A stretch of 12,242 nt of DNA from Bacteroidota bacterium (lineage in GTDB: Bacteria > Bacteroidota > Bacteroidia > Flavobacteriales > Flavobacteriaceae), in assembly GCA_023390775.1 (NCBI GenBank), contig JAEWCF010000070.1:1-12242 (forward strand), read 5' to 3'. Below, piece after piece: positions 1 through 8,128 of this stretch. Below the pieces are notes generated by a model. The model saw only the letters and a list, made by a program, of their open reading frames with translations. It ran no database searches and was not told the DNA's origin. The position numbers and the translations under genes are program-made. Position 1 is the stretch's first letter; every line of letters starts with the position of its first letter.

Positions 1-1200
1 AACGGCAGTCGGTGTTCCCGAGATGACGCCCGTAGATGTGTTGAACGAGAGTCCGGCAGGCAAAGTAGGTGAAATCGAATAAGACGAAACGCTTCCCGTC
101 ACGGTTGGCGAAAGCGGGCTGATGGCCGTTCCGACGGTGAAGGTGTTCGGCGAATTATAGGATAGCGCAACCGGAGCCGCATCATTCACGGTAATCACAA
201 CCCCGAAAGTGGTCGATCCCCCGGTGTTGGTCGCAGTCACGGTATAAGTCGCGGTCGAGGTAACGGCAGTCGGTGGTCCTGAAATCACGCCTGTTGCGGT
301 GTTGAACGAAAGACCCGCAGGCAAGCTCGGGGAAATCGAATAGGTCGAGACGCTTCCGGTCACGGTGGGCGAAAGCGGCGTGATGGCCGCTCCGACGGTG
401 AAGGTGTTCGGCGAGTTGTAAGAAAGGGCTACCGGAGCCGAATCGTTCACGGTAATTACCACCCCGACGGTGGTCGAGCCTCCGGTGTTGGTCGCCGTCA
501 CGGTATAAGTTTCAGTAGCTGAAATCACAGTCGGTGTTCCTGAGATCACACCCGTTTCCGTGTTGAACAAAAGCCCCGCAGGCAAATTCGGCGAAATGGA
601 GTACGATGAAACGCTTCCAGTGACGGTCGGCGAAAGCGGCGTGATGGCCGTTCCGACGGTGAAGGTGTTCGGCGAATTATAGGATAGTGCAACCGGCGCC
701 GCATCGTTCACGGTAATTACCACCCCGAAAGTGGTCGATCCTCCGGTGTTGGTCGCAGTCACGGTATAAGTCGCGGTCGTGGTAACGGCAGTCGGAGTTC
801 CCGAAATCACTCCCGTCGATGTGTTGAACGAGAGCCCCGCAGGCAGGTTCGGCGAAATCGAATAGGACGAGACGCTTCCTGTCACGGTTGGCGAAAGTGG
901 CACAATTGCCGTTCCGACGGTGAAGGTATTCGGCGAATTATATGACAGCGCAACCGGCGCGGCGTCGTTCACGGTAATCACAACCCCGAAAGTGGTCGAT
1001 CCTCCGGTGTTGGTAGCCGTCACGGTATATGTTTCAGTCGAAGTAATGGCAGTCGGTGTTCCCGAAATTACGCCTGTTGCGGTGTTGAACGAAAGCCCCG
1101 CAGGCAGGTTCGGAGAAATCGAATAGGACGAAACGCTTCCGGTCACGGTCGGCGAAAGCGGTGTGATGGCCGTTCCGACGGTGAAGGTGTTCGGCGAGTT
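1..1200 (-). repeat. 261-bp in-frame tandem repeat array coding for Ig-like domains (4 full units plus part of a fifth)
   Basis: Landmark bases recur at exactly 261-bp spacing (for example the start of gaaggt at 139, 400, 661, 922 and 1183). Units in coding order are 1200-940, 939-679, 678-418, 417-157 and 156 to the window edge. Each encodes 87 residues starting NSPNTFTVGTA and ending PVALSY, or close to it. No unit has an insertion or deletion. Comparing 1-156 with 784-939 by eye gives about 22 base differences, so the units are similar but not freshly duplicated, while the protein is nearly invariant. One unit (417-157) has GPPTAV where the others have GTPTAV. The array continues left of the window, so total copy number is unknown. 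Confidence 0.95.
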
Positions 1201-4200
1201 GTATGACAAGTTCGAGGGCGCGGCTTCATTTACCGTAAGTTTAATGATAAAAGTCGCCGTTCCTCCCGAATAATTTGCGGTGACGGTGTAATTCGATTGC
1301 GGGGCGGCGGCGGTTGGCGTGCCCGAAATCACTCCCGTTGTTGTGTTGAAACTAAGGCCTGCTGGAAGCACCGGCGAAATGCTGTAGGAGAGCACCGTTC
1401 CGCCATTGACCGTAGGGGCAACCGGCGTTACGGCAATTCCCTGGTTAAAGTTCAGCGGCGTCGGGTAAGTGATTGGCATCCTAACGCCATCAAGCGCAAT
1501 ATTGTTGAATGTGACGCGGTCTCCCTCGTCGATGGTCATGTTCGGTCCCGTAAAGCGGATACGCACCTTGAAATTGGGATTGTTCTCAACCGCGACAAGG
1601 GCAGTAAAATCAGCCTGGAACAACGTATAATCGGGCGTCAGCGGCATTGTTGGATTTGCAAGGCCGGTGGTGATCCATTGAGGCGCACCCGGGTTCACCG
1701 AATAATCGATCACCAGGTTGGATGCCGCACCCTCATCTTTCGCGGCGAAGGAAAATTTGATTTCCTTGAATCCCGTGGTCGGCATGTTGAAGACCATTGT
1801 ATTTTCAAGCCCGTTGTTCTGAAAAGGTTGCAAGATCTGCAGCCCGCGCATCTGTGAAGCGTTGTAGGCCGCACCATTATTTGCTGCGGGACGGTAATTT
1901 AACGGCGTGGGTGCGTTTCGGCGTTCCATCGACGCCTTTCTCCAAAGCGGATGTGCAGCCGTAAATGGATAACCCTCAAGACAGGATTGGTATTGGATCG
2001 TGGCATCGGCCAAAAGTTCATACGTTGAATTCAGCGAGGTCAGTGGCGTATCGTTCGGGATCGAACTGTTCATGTACCAGAAGTACACCGGTTCGGAAAT
2101 TTCCACGGGCTCCAGTGGGACGAAAACGGCCGTTACCGAGAAATTGGCATCGGTGACCATGGTCAATTCGGCTTCGGTTGAATTTGAGTCTCCCGTCCAG
2201 TGGCTAAAAACATAGCCGGGCTTGGCGATCGCCTTGAGCTTGACAGGAATGTTCGCGTAATATTTTCCGCTCCACGGATAGGGATTGGCGGCCACCCCAT
2301 CGGTTTCGGGCACGAGGTCAATCGTGTTTACCTTGATATGGCCGTGTGAAGCCGACGACACATTTAAGGTTACATCGATGTCATTCGAAATATTGAATTT
2401 TTCGCGGATGTGCTGACGTTGATAATCAGGGCGTGCGAGCGCGAAATTTTGCTGATAGGTCAATCGGTTGTTCCATGAAGTCATGCTGCCGGGAAAACTC
2501 CAGCGGGCAATATGCTCGGGCATCGAGGGCTGGATACCGGCCTTAAGCTCATTCATCTGGCCGATGATGTAATCCGGTTTGAAAATGGTGTTCATCAAAT
2601 CGGCGAAACGGCTGATGAAATCTTCTTTGTAGGATTCGTTTTCAAGCAATTTGCGCAGGATCAGCGTTGACCAGGCCGGATTAGGCCAAGTGTTGTTGAC
2701 AGTGGTCGCAATCTGGAGGTTGTTGTGCGAATAGTCATCGGTTCCAAAGGAAAATGTATCGTCCAGATCGTGGAAGACCCAGCGCCAGCGCCCGTCGTGC
2801 CCATAAGGGGCATTGGGTTCGTAGGCAGCCGTTTTCTTCCGCCAGAATTGCTGGTTGTTGCCCGGCCAATCCGAGTTGTCCAGGTAGATATTGGTCACGA
2901 AGTTGTCGGTAAAGCTTTCGGGATCCAGTTGCGTCTTGATATACTCGTAGTTCGCGGCATTCGCCAGGGAATTGTTGTTGAGGTAAGACACCATCGCCTG
3001 GAAATGCGCGGTATCGCCTTCCTCGGCCACAAGGCCCTGGTTTTCGAGAAGGTCAACTTCGTCGATTCCGTAGACGCGCTCGAAATATTGATTGTCAAAC
3101 CGCTCCCGGATATTCAGGATTCCCCAGTATTCGCCGTTGAAGAACGTGATCGCGGGCTGGTAATTTTCGTTTTCGCAGTGCAATTGGCGGCAGATGCGGT
3201 GTACAAGGGCGTCGCGGAACATAGTGTCGCGGAAATCGCTTCCCGAGTTGGACAACGTTAGCCTCTTGAAACTGTCGTCGGCCAGATCCGGGAAAAACTG
3301 ATGGCTCAGGGAGCTGTCGCCGTATTCGGATCGCGCGTAAACCGTCAGCGACTTGCTTTCATATCGGCGTGTCGAAGCTCCGCGGATTCGAAGGCCGACC
3401 TCCTGGTTCCGCACTTCTGTTCCGTTGACGAAATAAGAGAAATTGGCCCCTTTTTCAAATTCCATCCCGCGCCGGTAGTAATTGCCCACCTCGCGCCCAC
3501 GGGGATTGAGGGAAGGGTTATTGGCGCGCCAGGTGTCGTAATCAACGCCGGCCACGTATATTCCGTCGTAGTAGTCGAAGAAACGGGTCTCGGGGAATGC
3601 GAGCGAAATTACCGGAAGGTTGTACCGCGCGCTACCGGAAGGATGCACAAAGTACGTGCGGGTGACGATCGGGCTGGAGATTGAGCCGGGCTTGATTGCT
3701 CGTGCCTTGACCACGGTCCCTTTAAACACGGGGTTGTCGGGAAAATAATAATTGGGATCGAAGCTATAGGTAGAGGAAGTCCATGACAGTTTGTTGGTTT
3801 GCGGGGTGCGATCCACGATCTGGATCGGTGCCGAATATTGTTGGCTCGTATACGATTGCGAAAGGAACGGCCCGGTTGGGTGGAACGGCTGCTCCGAATA
3901 CGAATTTTTATAGGGATAAAACGTACCGTCAAGGTTGTTTTCGTCCGGGTCGGATCCGTCGAGCGTGTAGATGATCGTAGCCCCGGGGTCGGGCGAGGTG
4001 ATGGTCAGGTTGAAGGCCGATGAATAAAATCCCGCGGCATGCGAGAATACGGGCGGCTCGAGTTCGGCACCGGTTCCTGCCGATGCATTGATGGCTGCCG
4101 GCGTGACATTGGTAAAGATCACGAATGGACCGCTTCCGTTTGGCAGGCGGCCAAATGATTGATCGGCAGACAATTCGGCGGCAGGGGACTGGTCGACCAT

Positions 4201-4578
4201 GACACCGGAGGCATTGGTTAGTGTAATCGCTTCTCCCGAGGCGCTGATTTTCCAGTTGGTATGCAACGGGCTGCCCGGGGTCGTGCGGTTTTTATCGGAA
4301 CACCAAACCAGCATGTATTGGCCCGGATTGATCGTCACGTTGGGGAAGATCCATTTAAACGGCGTCGCAGGCGCGTCCGAAAGTCCGTAACCGTTCAGGT
4401 TGACAGCGACCGACCCGGCATTGTAGAGCTCCACCCAATCTTCGTAACTTCCATCTTCGTCGGTATTGGTCGTGGAGTTGGAGGCGAGTATTTCATTGAT
4501 CACGACTCCTTGCGCTAGAGCCTTCGGAAAGCACGCAAGAAGGAATGCCCATAATGTGAGTAAAGTAATTTTTTTCAT
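1..4578 (-). CDS. Secreted LTD-CotH protein with He_PIG Ig-like repeat array (gene C, 3' end outside window)
   Basis: An uninterrupted reading frame runs from ATG at 4578 to the window edge (1526 codons, no stop), so the C-terminus is missing. Residues 1-23 form a signal peptide (MKK start, hydrophobic core, ALAQ end). Then come a lamin-tail domain (about 27-130, with an acidic DEDG loop and DWVELYN), a chitobiase/hexosaminidase C-terminal-like domain (about 175-310, IIYTLDGSDP), and a CotH kinase-like domain (about 385-620). CotH landmarks are the GLRIRG stretch, K409, NGEYWGILNIRERFD (E492, D495) and HDLDDTF (D604, D606). An InlB-type repeat (about 735-820, HWTG) and the unnamed domain shared with its two paralogues (about 829-1035) follow. 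From about residue 1040 it consists of Ig-like repeats with the LPAGLSFN...TGVISGTPT signature of He_PIG domains. A T9SS sorting domain would be expected beyond the window. Such proteins are exported and probably surface-attached. CotH members are known protein kinases in spore coats; activity here is inferred only. Of the three paralogues this one has the most canonical CotH residues. Confidence 0.93.
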   Translation of the reverse strand, partial: MKKITLLTLWAFLLACFPKALAQGVVINEILASNSTTNTDEDGSYEDWVELYNAGSVAVNLNGYGLSDAPATPFKWIFPNVTINPGQYMLVWCSDKNRTTPGSPLHTNWKISASGEAITLTNASGVMVDQSPAAELSADQSFGRLPNGSGPFVIFTNVTPAAINASAGTGAELEPPVFSHAAGFYSSAFNLTITSPDPGATIIYTLDGSDPDENNLDGTFYPYKNSYSEQPFHPTGPFLSQSYTSQQYSAPIQIVDRTPQTNKLSWTSSTYSFDPNYYFPDNPVFKGTVVKARAIKPGSISSPIVTRTYFVHPSGSARYNLPVISLAFPETRFFDYYDGIYVAGVDYDTWRANNPSLNPRGREVGNYYRRGMEFEKGANFSYFVNGTEVRNQEVGLRIRGASTRRYESKSLTVYARSEYGDSSLSHQFFPDLADDSFKRLTLSNSGSDFRDTMFRDALVHRICRQLHCENENYQPAITFFNGEYWGILNIRERFDNQYFERVYGIDEVDLLENQGLVAEEGDTAHFQAMVSYLNNNSLANAANYEYIKTQLDPESFTDNFVTNIYLDNSDWPGNNQQFWRKKTAAYEPNAPYGHDGRWRWVFHDLDDTFSFGTDDYSHNNLQIATTVNNTWPNPAWSTLILRKLLENESYKEDFISRFADLMNTIFKPDYIIGQMNELKAGIQPSMPEHIARWSFPGSMTSWNNRLTYQQNFALARPDYQRQHIREKFNISNDIDVTLNVSSASHGHIKVNTIDLVPETDGVAANPYPWSGKYYANIPVKLKAIAKPGYVFSHWTGDSNSTEAELTMVTDANFSVTAVFVPLEPVEISEPVYFWYMNSSIPNDTPLTSLNSTYELLADATIQYQSCLEGYPFTAAHPLWRKASMERRNAPTPLNYRPAANNGAAYNASQMRGLQILQPFQNNGLENTMVFNMPTTGFKEIKFSFAAKDEGAASNLVIDYSVNPGAPQWITTGLANPTMPLTPDYTLFQADFTALVAVENNPNFKVRIRFTGPNMTIDEGDRVTFNNIALDGVRMPITYPTPLNFNQGIAVTPVAPTVNGGTVLSYSISPVLPAGLSFNTTTGVISGTPTAAAPQSNYTVTANYSGGTATFIIKLTVNEAAPSNLSYNSPNTFTVGTAITPLSPTVTGSVSSYSISPNLPAGLSFNTATGVISGTPTAITSTETYTVTATNTGGSTTFGVVITVNDAAPVALSYNSPNTFTVGTAIVPLSPTVTGSVSSYSISPNLPAGLSFNTSTGVISGTPTAVTTTATYTVTATNTGGSTTFGVVITVNDAAPVALSYNSPNTFTVGTAITPLSPTVTGSVSSYSISPNLPAGLLFNTETGVISGTPTVISATETYTVTATNTGGSTTVGVVITVNDSAPVALSYNSPNTFTVGAAITPLSPTVTGSVSTYSISPSLPAGLSFNTATGVISGPPTAVTSTATYTVTATNTGGSTTFGVVITVNDAAPVALSYNSPNTFTVGTAISPLSPTVTGSVSSYSISPTLPAGLSFNTSTGVISGTPTAV
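1201..1461 (-). repeat. Diverged first copy of the 87-residue Ig-like repeat
   Basis: This unit has the same 261-bp length and phase as the array that follows, but its sequence is clearly diverged. It begins TPLNFNQGIAVTPVAP and keeps the core LPAGLSFNTTTGVISGTPT, then continues with variant strands (FIIKLTVNEAAP). It joins directly to the domain shared with the two paralogues. It may be the older founder copy from which the uniform array expanded, which is an inference from its position and divergence. Confidence 0.85.
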
Positions 4579-4693
4579 TGCAATTTCTTTTTCAACGCAC
4601 AAGTTAGCAATCCTTGGCCGTGCGAAATTTTTTACTCGGCTAAACGCCGTTTTTGAACGATAAATGGTTTTTTTTAAGACAATTTATGAAATC
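4579..4693. other. Intergenic leader upstream of gene C
   Basis: This AT-rich non-coding spacer lies between the terminator of gene B and the ATG of gene C, and should hold the gene C promoter and leader on the minus strand. I found no clean copy of the Bacteroidota TTG-N19-TAnnTTTG promoter. The best minus-strand candidate is TTG at 4682-4680, 17 bases before TATCGTTC (4662-4655), which matches only four of the six fixed -7 bases. No strong Shine-Dalgarno site precedes the ATG, as is usual for the phylum. Confidence 0.4.
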
Positions 4694-4727
4694 AAAAAAG
4701 GGGGCGGAATTGATCTCAGCCCCCTTT
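4694..4727 (-). terminator. Rho-independent terminator after gene B
   Basis: A perfect 9-bp stem (AAAGGGGGC at 4697-4705 with GCCCCCTTT at 4719-4727) encloses a 13-base loop. Read on the minus strand the hairpin is followed by an uninterrupted run of six T (4699-4694, partly inside the stem). It lies 20 bases downstream of the gene B stop codon, the expected place to end an A-B transcript. It separates gene C from that transcript. Confidence 0.88.
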
Positions 4728-4747
4728 CATTATCATCTGTTTATGTG

Positions 4748-7700
4748 CTATTTCCGGCTGATTTTCCGCACCTCGGTGTAACTTCCCTGAGAAAGTTGCA
4801 GCAAGTACAGTCCCGAAGTGAGATCATCAAGCATGATGGCCTGGCCGGGTTGGACAACACCGGATTTGACGAGCCTTCCGTCCAGGGTGTGTACTGAAAA
4901 TGCCGCCTCGTCCATCAGGCCGCCAACGTGGACATTTGCCGTGAACGGGTTGGGATAAACCCTGACCTGTGCCAGTTGATGCGATGGTGTTGACAATTCT
5001 TCTTCGGTCGCACGAACCGAAATATTATTGAACGTCACGCGGTTTCCGTTGTCGGCTTCCATGTTTTCCCCCGCAAAACGAACCCTGATTTTAAAGTCGG
5101 GATTGTGGTTGGCGGCACTCACCGATGTAAAGTCGGTTTCGAAAAGCTGGTAAGCGGAGCTCAGGGGCATGCTCGAGGTGATCCCTGCAGTTGACCAAAC
5201 CGGTTCGCCCGAATTGGTGGCATAATCAACCGTGATTGCCGTTGCATTGGTTCCCTCGTTTATCGCCGCGAAAGCAAATTTTAGATCGCGATAGCCTTGG
5301 GTCGGAATGCTGAAAATAAACGTATTTTGATTGCCGCCCTGATGCAGGGGTTCCTTGATCTGGATGCCGCGCATGTTGCTGGTGGCAAACGGGATGTCGT
5401 TATTGGCCTCGGGAATATAGTTGATCGGCGTAGGCGAATTGCGTCGTTCCATCGAAGCCTTGCGCCAAAGCGGGCTGGCGGAAGTGAACGGATAGCCCAC
5501 CAGCGAAGATTGGTAGTTGAGCACGGCATCCTGACCGGTCGCCTCAAAGGTCGCCTGCAGTGAAGTGAGCGGCGTGTCATTTGCGATCGTATTGTCCATC
5601 ATCCAAAAGTAAACCGGTTCATTCACGGCGGGAGCCGTATCGGGAATGAATACGGCCGTGACGTTGAAGGATTCGGCTGATGAGATCGTGATTTCCTCGG
5701 TCGTCGCGGTCGAAGCCCCGGTCCAGTGACTGAATACGAAACCATCGTTGGCAATCGCCTTGAGCGTCACCGGAATGTTTGAGAAATACAATCCGGTCCA
5801 CGGGTAAGGGTTTCCGCTTATGCCGTCGGTACCGTCCTTGATGTAAATGGTATTGAGCTTTACGTGCCCATGGGACGCATCCGAAACATCCACGGTAATG
5901 TCAATGTTGTTTGCAATGTTGAATTTCGCGCGGATGTGATCGGCCTGGAACGCGGGACGCTGCTCGGCAAAATCAACCTGCTCCTCGAGATAGGAGTTCC
6001 AGTCCCAGGCGGTCGGGGCTTCCCAACGAGCGATCTGCTCCGGCATTTCCGGCTCGATCACCGACTTCAGCTGCTCCATCATCGTCAATACGCGCTCGGT
6101 GCTGAACGAAGTGTTCATCAAATCGGCGAAACGGTTGATGAAGTGGTTCGTGAATGTCTCGTTTTCCAGCATCTTCCTGAGCAATAGGGTCGACCATGCC
6201 GGGTTTGGCCAAGAAGGCCCATTGGTTGCAGTCGCGGCCGCAAGGCTGTTTAGCCCGATGTTGTGCGAACGGGTTGCAAACGTCGCGTCCAGATCGTGCG
6301 CGAGCCATCTCCACCGCCCATCGTGACCGAACGGCGCGTTGGGGTCATAGGCAGCAATTTTCTTCCGCCAACGCGACACGTTGTTGCCGGGCCAATCGAT
6401 GTTTTGGAAATAGATGTTGGTGATGTAGTAATCGGCGAAGCTTTCGGGATCGAGTTGCGTCGTGATGTAGTTGTAATTGGCTTCGGTTGCCAGCGAATTA
6501 TTGGCGACGAAACTGTACATCGCCTGCCAGTGCACGTTGTCGCCTTCCTCGACCGTGCTTTGGTTTGACGTGATGTCGACCTCGTCAATATTGAAAACGC
6601 GCTTGAAGTAATTATTGTCGAATTTATCCCTCAAGTTCAGGATTCCCCAGTATTCCCCGTTAAGGAAGGTGATGGTGGGCTGATAATCCTTGATGAGCAT
6701 GTTGAGGTTTTTGGAAAGCTGGTGGATAAACGCATCGCGGAAGAGCGTCTCGTAAAAGTCGGCTCCGGAGTTGCGCAGGATCAGCCTGTCAAAGTTTGTG
6801 GGCTGGTTGGGAAAGAAAGGGTAATCCATATCGCCATCGCCATACTCGTCGCGGGCGTAGATGTTGAACGATTTGTTCTGCCATTCGCGCGACGATCCGC
6901 CGTGTAGCCTCAGGCCGACATTCTGGTTGATGACCTCCTCGCCATTGACAAAATACGTCATGTTGGCCTCGCGTTCGTGTTCGATGCCGCGACGGTAAAA
7001 ATTGCCGGTGTTCTCGATTCCGTGGTGGTCAAGGTCCGGGTTTTGGGTCCGCCAGGTATCAAAGTCGATTCCGGCCACGTAGATCCCGTCCTCATAATCA
7101 AACAGCACATCCTCGCTGATGGAAAGCGATATGACGGGAAGTGAGAAGCGGTTTTCGCCTTCGGGAGTGACAAAGTACGTGTGGCTGACCGCTTTGGGTG
7201 ACAGCGCCCCCGGCTTGACCACCTTGGCGCGCACTACGGTTCCCTTGAAGATCGGGAATTCCGGCAGGTAGTATGGCGTAAGGTGCATCGTCGAGGAAAT
7301 CATCGAGATGTCATTGGGCTGCGGAGTCCGGTCCACGATTGAAATCGGCGCCGAATACGGCAGGGTCGCAAAGGTCTGGTTGAGCATCGGGCCAAACGGA
7401 TCGCCCGGATTTTCGGGATATGAGTTTTTGTAATTGTAGGTCACTCCGCCGATGTTGGCTTCCATGGGTTCCGAACCGTCGAGGGTGTAGATGATCGAAG
7501 CGCCCGGAACATCGGTAGTCAGGGTCAGGGTAAATCCGGTTGTGTAAAATCCGCCGGCATGCGAGAAGACCGGGTCGGGCAATACTTCCGAATACCCGTT
7601 CGTACCATTTGCGGCCCCGGGTGTGATCGCCTGCATGAACATGAACGCGCCTGTACCGTTTGGCACTCGGGCATAAGAGAGGTTTTCCGGAATTGCGGTG

Positions 7701-8098
7701 GCAGGAACCTGGTCAACGATTGCCTGCGCCGCATTGGAAAGGGTGATGGTTTCACCCGCCGAACTGATCTTGAAATTGGTGTGAAGCGGTGCCGACGGAA
7801 TGATGCGGTCCTTGTCTGAACACCAGACCAACAGATAGCTTCCCGGCTGCATCGTCACGGCGGGGAACTGCCATTTGTGCGGCATGGTCGCGTCGTCGGT
7901 AAGCCCGAAGCCTTCCAGATTGACCGGAGTTGGGCCGTAATTGTGAAGCTCGACCCAATCTTCGTGGTCGCCGTCCTCGTCGGTATTGGCAATTGTGTTG
8001 GAGGTCAGGACCTCATTGATGGCAATGGATTGCGCGGCTGCCGGGACCTGGAACATCAGGGCGAGTGCCGCCAGTTGCAGGGCGTATTTTACTTTCAT
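4748..8098 (-). CDS. T9SS-sorted secreted LTD-CotH domain protein (gene B)
   Basis: The product has 1116 residues. A signal peptide covers about residues 1-23 (hydrophobic core, VPAAAQ end). A lamin-tail domain follows (about 26-130, with N38-x-D40-x-D42-G, a possible calcium loop, then DWVELHN). Next is a chitobiase/hexosaminidase C-terminal-like domain (about 176-312, IIYTLDGSEP). The CotH kinase-like domain (about 385-620) has K409 in the NKSF stretch, NGEYWGILNLRDKFD (D491 where both paralogues have Glu; D494) and HDLDATF (H601, D602, D604). An InlB-type repeat covers about 735-820 (FSHWTG), and the unnamed conserved domain about 827-1032. The protein ends in a type A T9SS sorting domain (about 1044-1116: VYPNPF, LDGRLV, LTSGLYLLQL, basic end), so it should be exported across both membranes and attached or released at the surface. 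It starts 30 bp after gene A and is followed by a terminator, so A-B is a likely operon. Kinase activity is inferred from the family only. Confidence 0.95.
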   Translation of the reverse strand: MKVKYALQLAALALMFQVPAAAQSIAINEVLTSNTIANTDEDGDHEDWVELHNYGPTPVNLEGFGLTDDATMPHKWQFPAVTMQPGSYLLVWCSDKDRIIPSAPLHTNFKISSAGETITLSNAAQAIVDQVPATAIPENLSYARVPNGTGAFMFMQAITPGAANGTNGYSEVLPDPVFSHAGGFYTTGFTLTLTTDVPGASIIYTLDGSEPMEANIGGVTYNYKNSYPENPGDPFGPMLNQTFATLPYSAPISIVDRTPQPNDISMISSTMHLTPYYLPEFPIFKGTVVRAKVVKPGALSPKAVSHTYFVTPEGENRFSLPVISLSISEDVLFDYEDGIYVAGIDFDTWRTQNPDLDHHGIENTGNFYRRGIEHEREANMTYFVNGEEVINQNVGLRLHGGSSREWQNKSFNIYARDEYGDGDMDYPFFPNQPTNFDRLILRNSGADFYETLFRDAFIHQLSKNLNMLIKDYQPTITFLNGEYWGILNLRDKFDNNYFKRVFNIDEVDITSNQSTVEEGDNVHWQAMYSFVANNSLATEANYNYITTQLDPESFADYYITNIYFQNIDWPGNNVSRWRKKIAAYDPNAPFGHDGRWRWLAHDLDATFATRSHNIGLNSLAAATATNGPSWPNPAWSTLLLRKMLENETFTNHFINRFADLMNTSFSTERVLTMMEQLKSVIEPEMPEQIARWEAPTAWDWNSYLEEQVDFAEQRPAFQADHIRAKFNIANNIDITVDVSDASHGHVKLNTIYIKDGTDGISGNPYPWTGLYFSNIPVTLKAIANDGFVFSHWTGASTATTEEITISSAESFNVTAVFIPDTAPAVNEPVYFWMMDNTIANDTPLTSLQATFEATGQDAVLNYQSSLVGYPFTSASPLWRKASMERRNSPTPINYIPEANNDIPFATSNMRGIQIKEPLHQGGNQNTFIFSIPTQGYRDLKFAFAAINEGTNATAITVDYATNSGEPVWSTAGITSSMPLSSAYQLFETDFTSVSAANHNPDFKIRVRFAGENMEADNGNRVTFNNISVRATEEELSTPSHQLAQVRVYPNPFTANVHVGGLMDEAAFSVHTLDGRLVKSGVVQPGQAIMLDDLTSGLYLLQLSQGSYTEVRKISRK

Positions 8099-8128
8099 AG
8101 GACTTATTAAATGGCCGTAGGAAGCCGG

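Noticed and set aside
1..1461. Possible CRISPR array, because of regularly spaced repeats
   Set aside because: The repeats are contiguous 261-bp coding units without spacers, translating in one frame into Ig-like domains.
1297..1857. Plus-strand open frame of 186 codons antisense to gene C
   Set aside because: It is the complement of an intact, domain-bearing frame. The Arg/Gly/His-rich product shows no family features.
2725..3261. Plus-strand open frame of 178 codons antisense to the CotH region of gene C
   Set aside because: It is a mirror of the conserved CotH codons, and equivalent shadows appear in the other two paralogues.
4637..4654. Small hairpin CGGC-taaac-GCCG followed by five T on the plus strand
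   Set aside because: It has only four base pairs, and no plus-strand gene is transcribed through it. On the minus strand the A-run precedes the stem, so it is not a terminator there.
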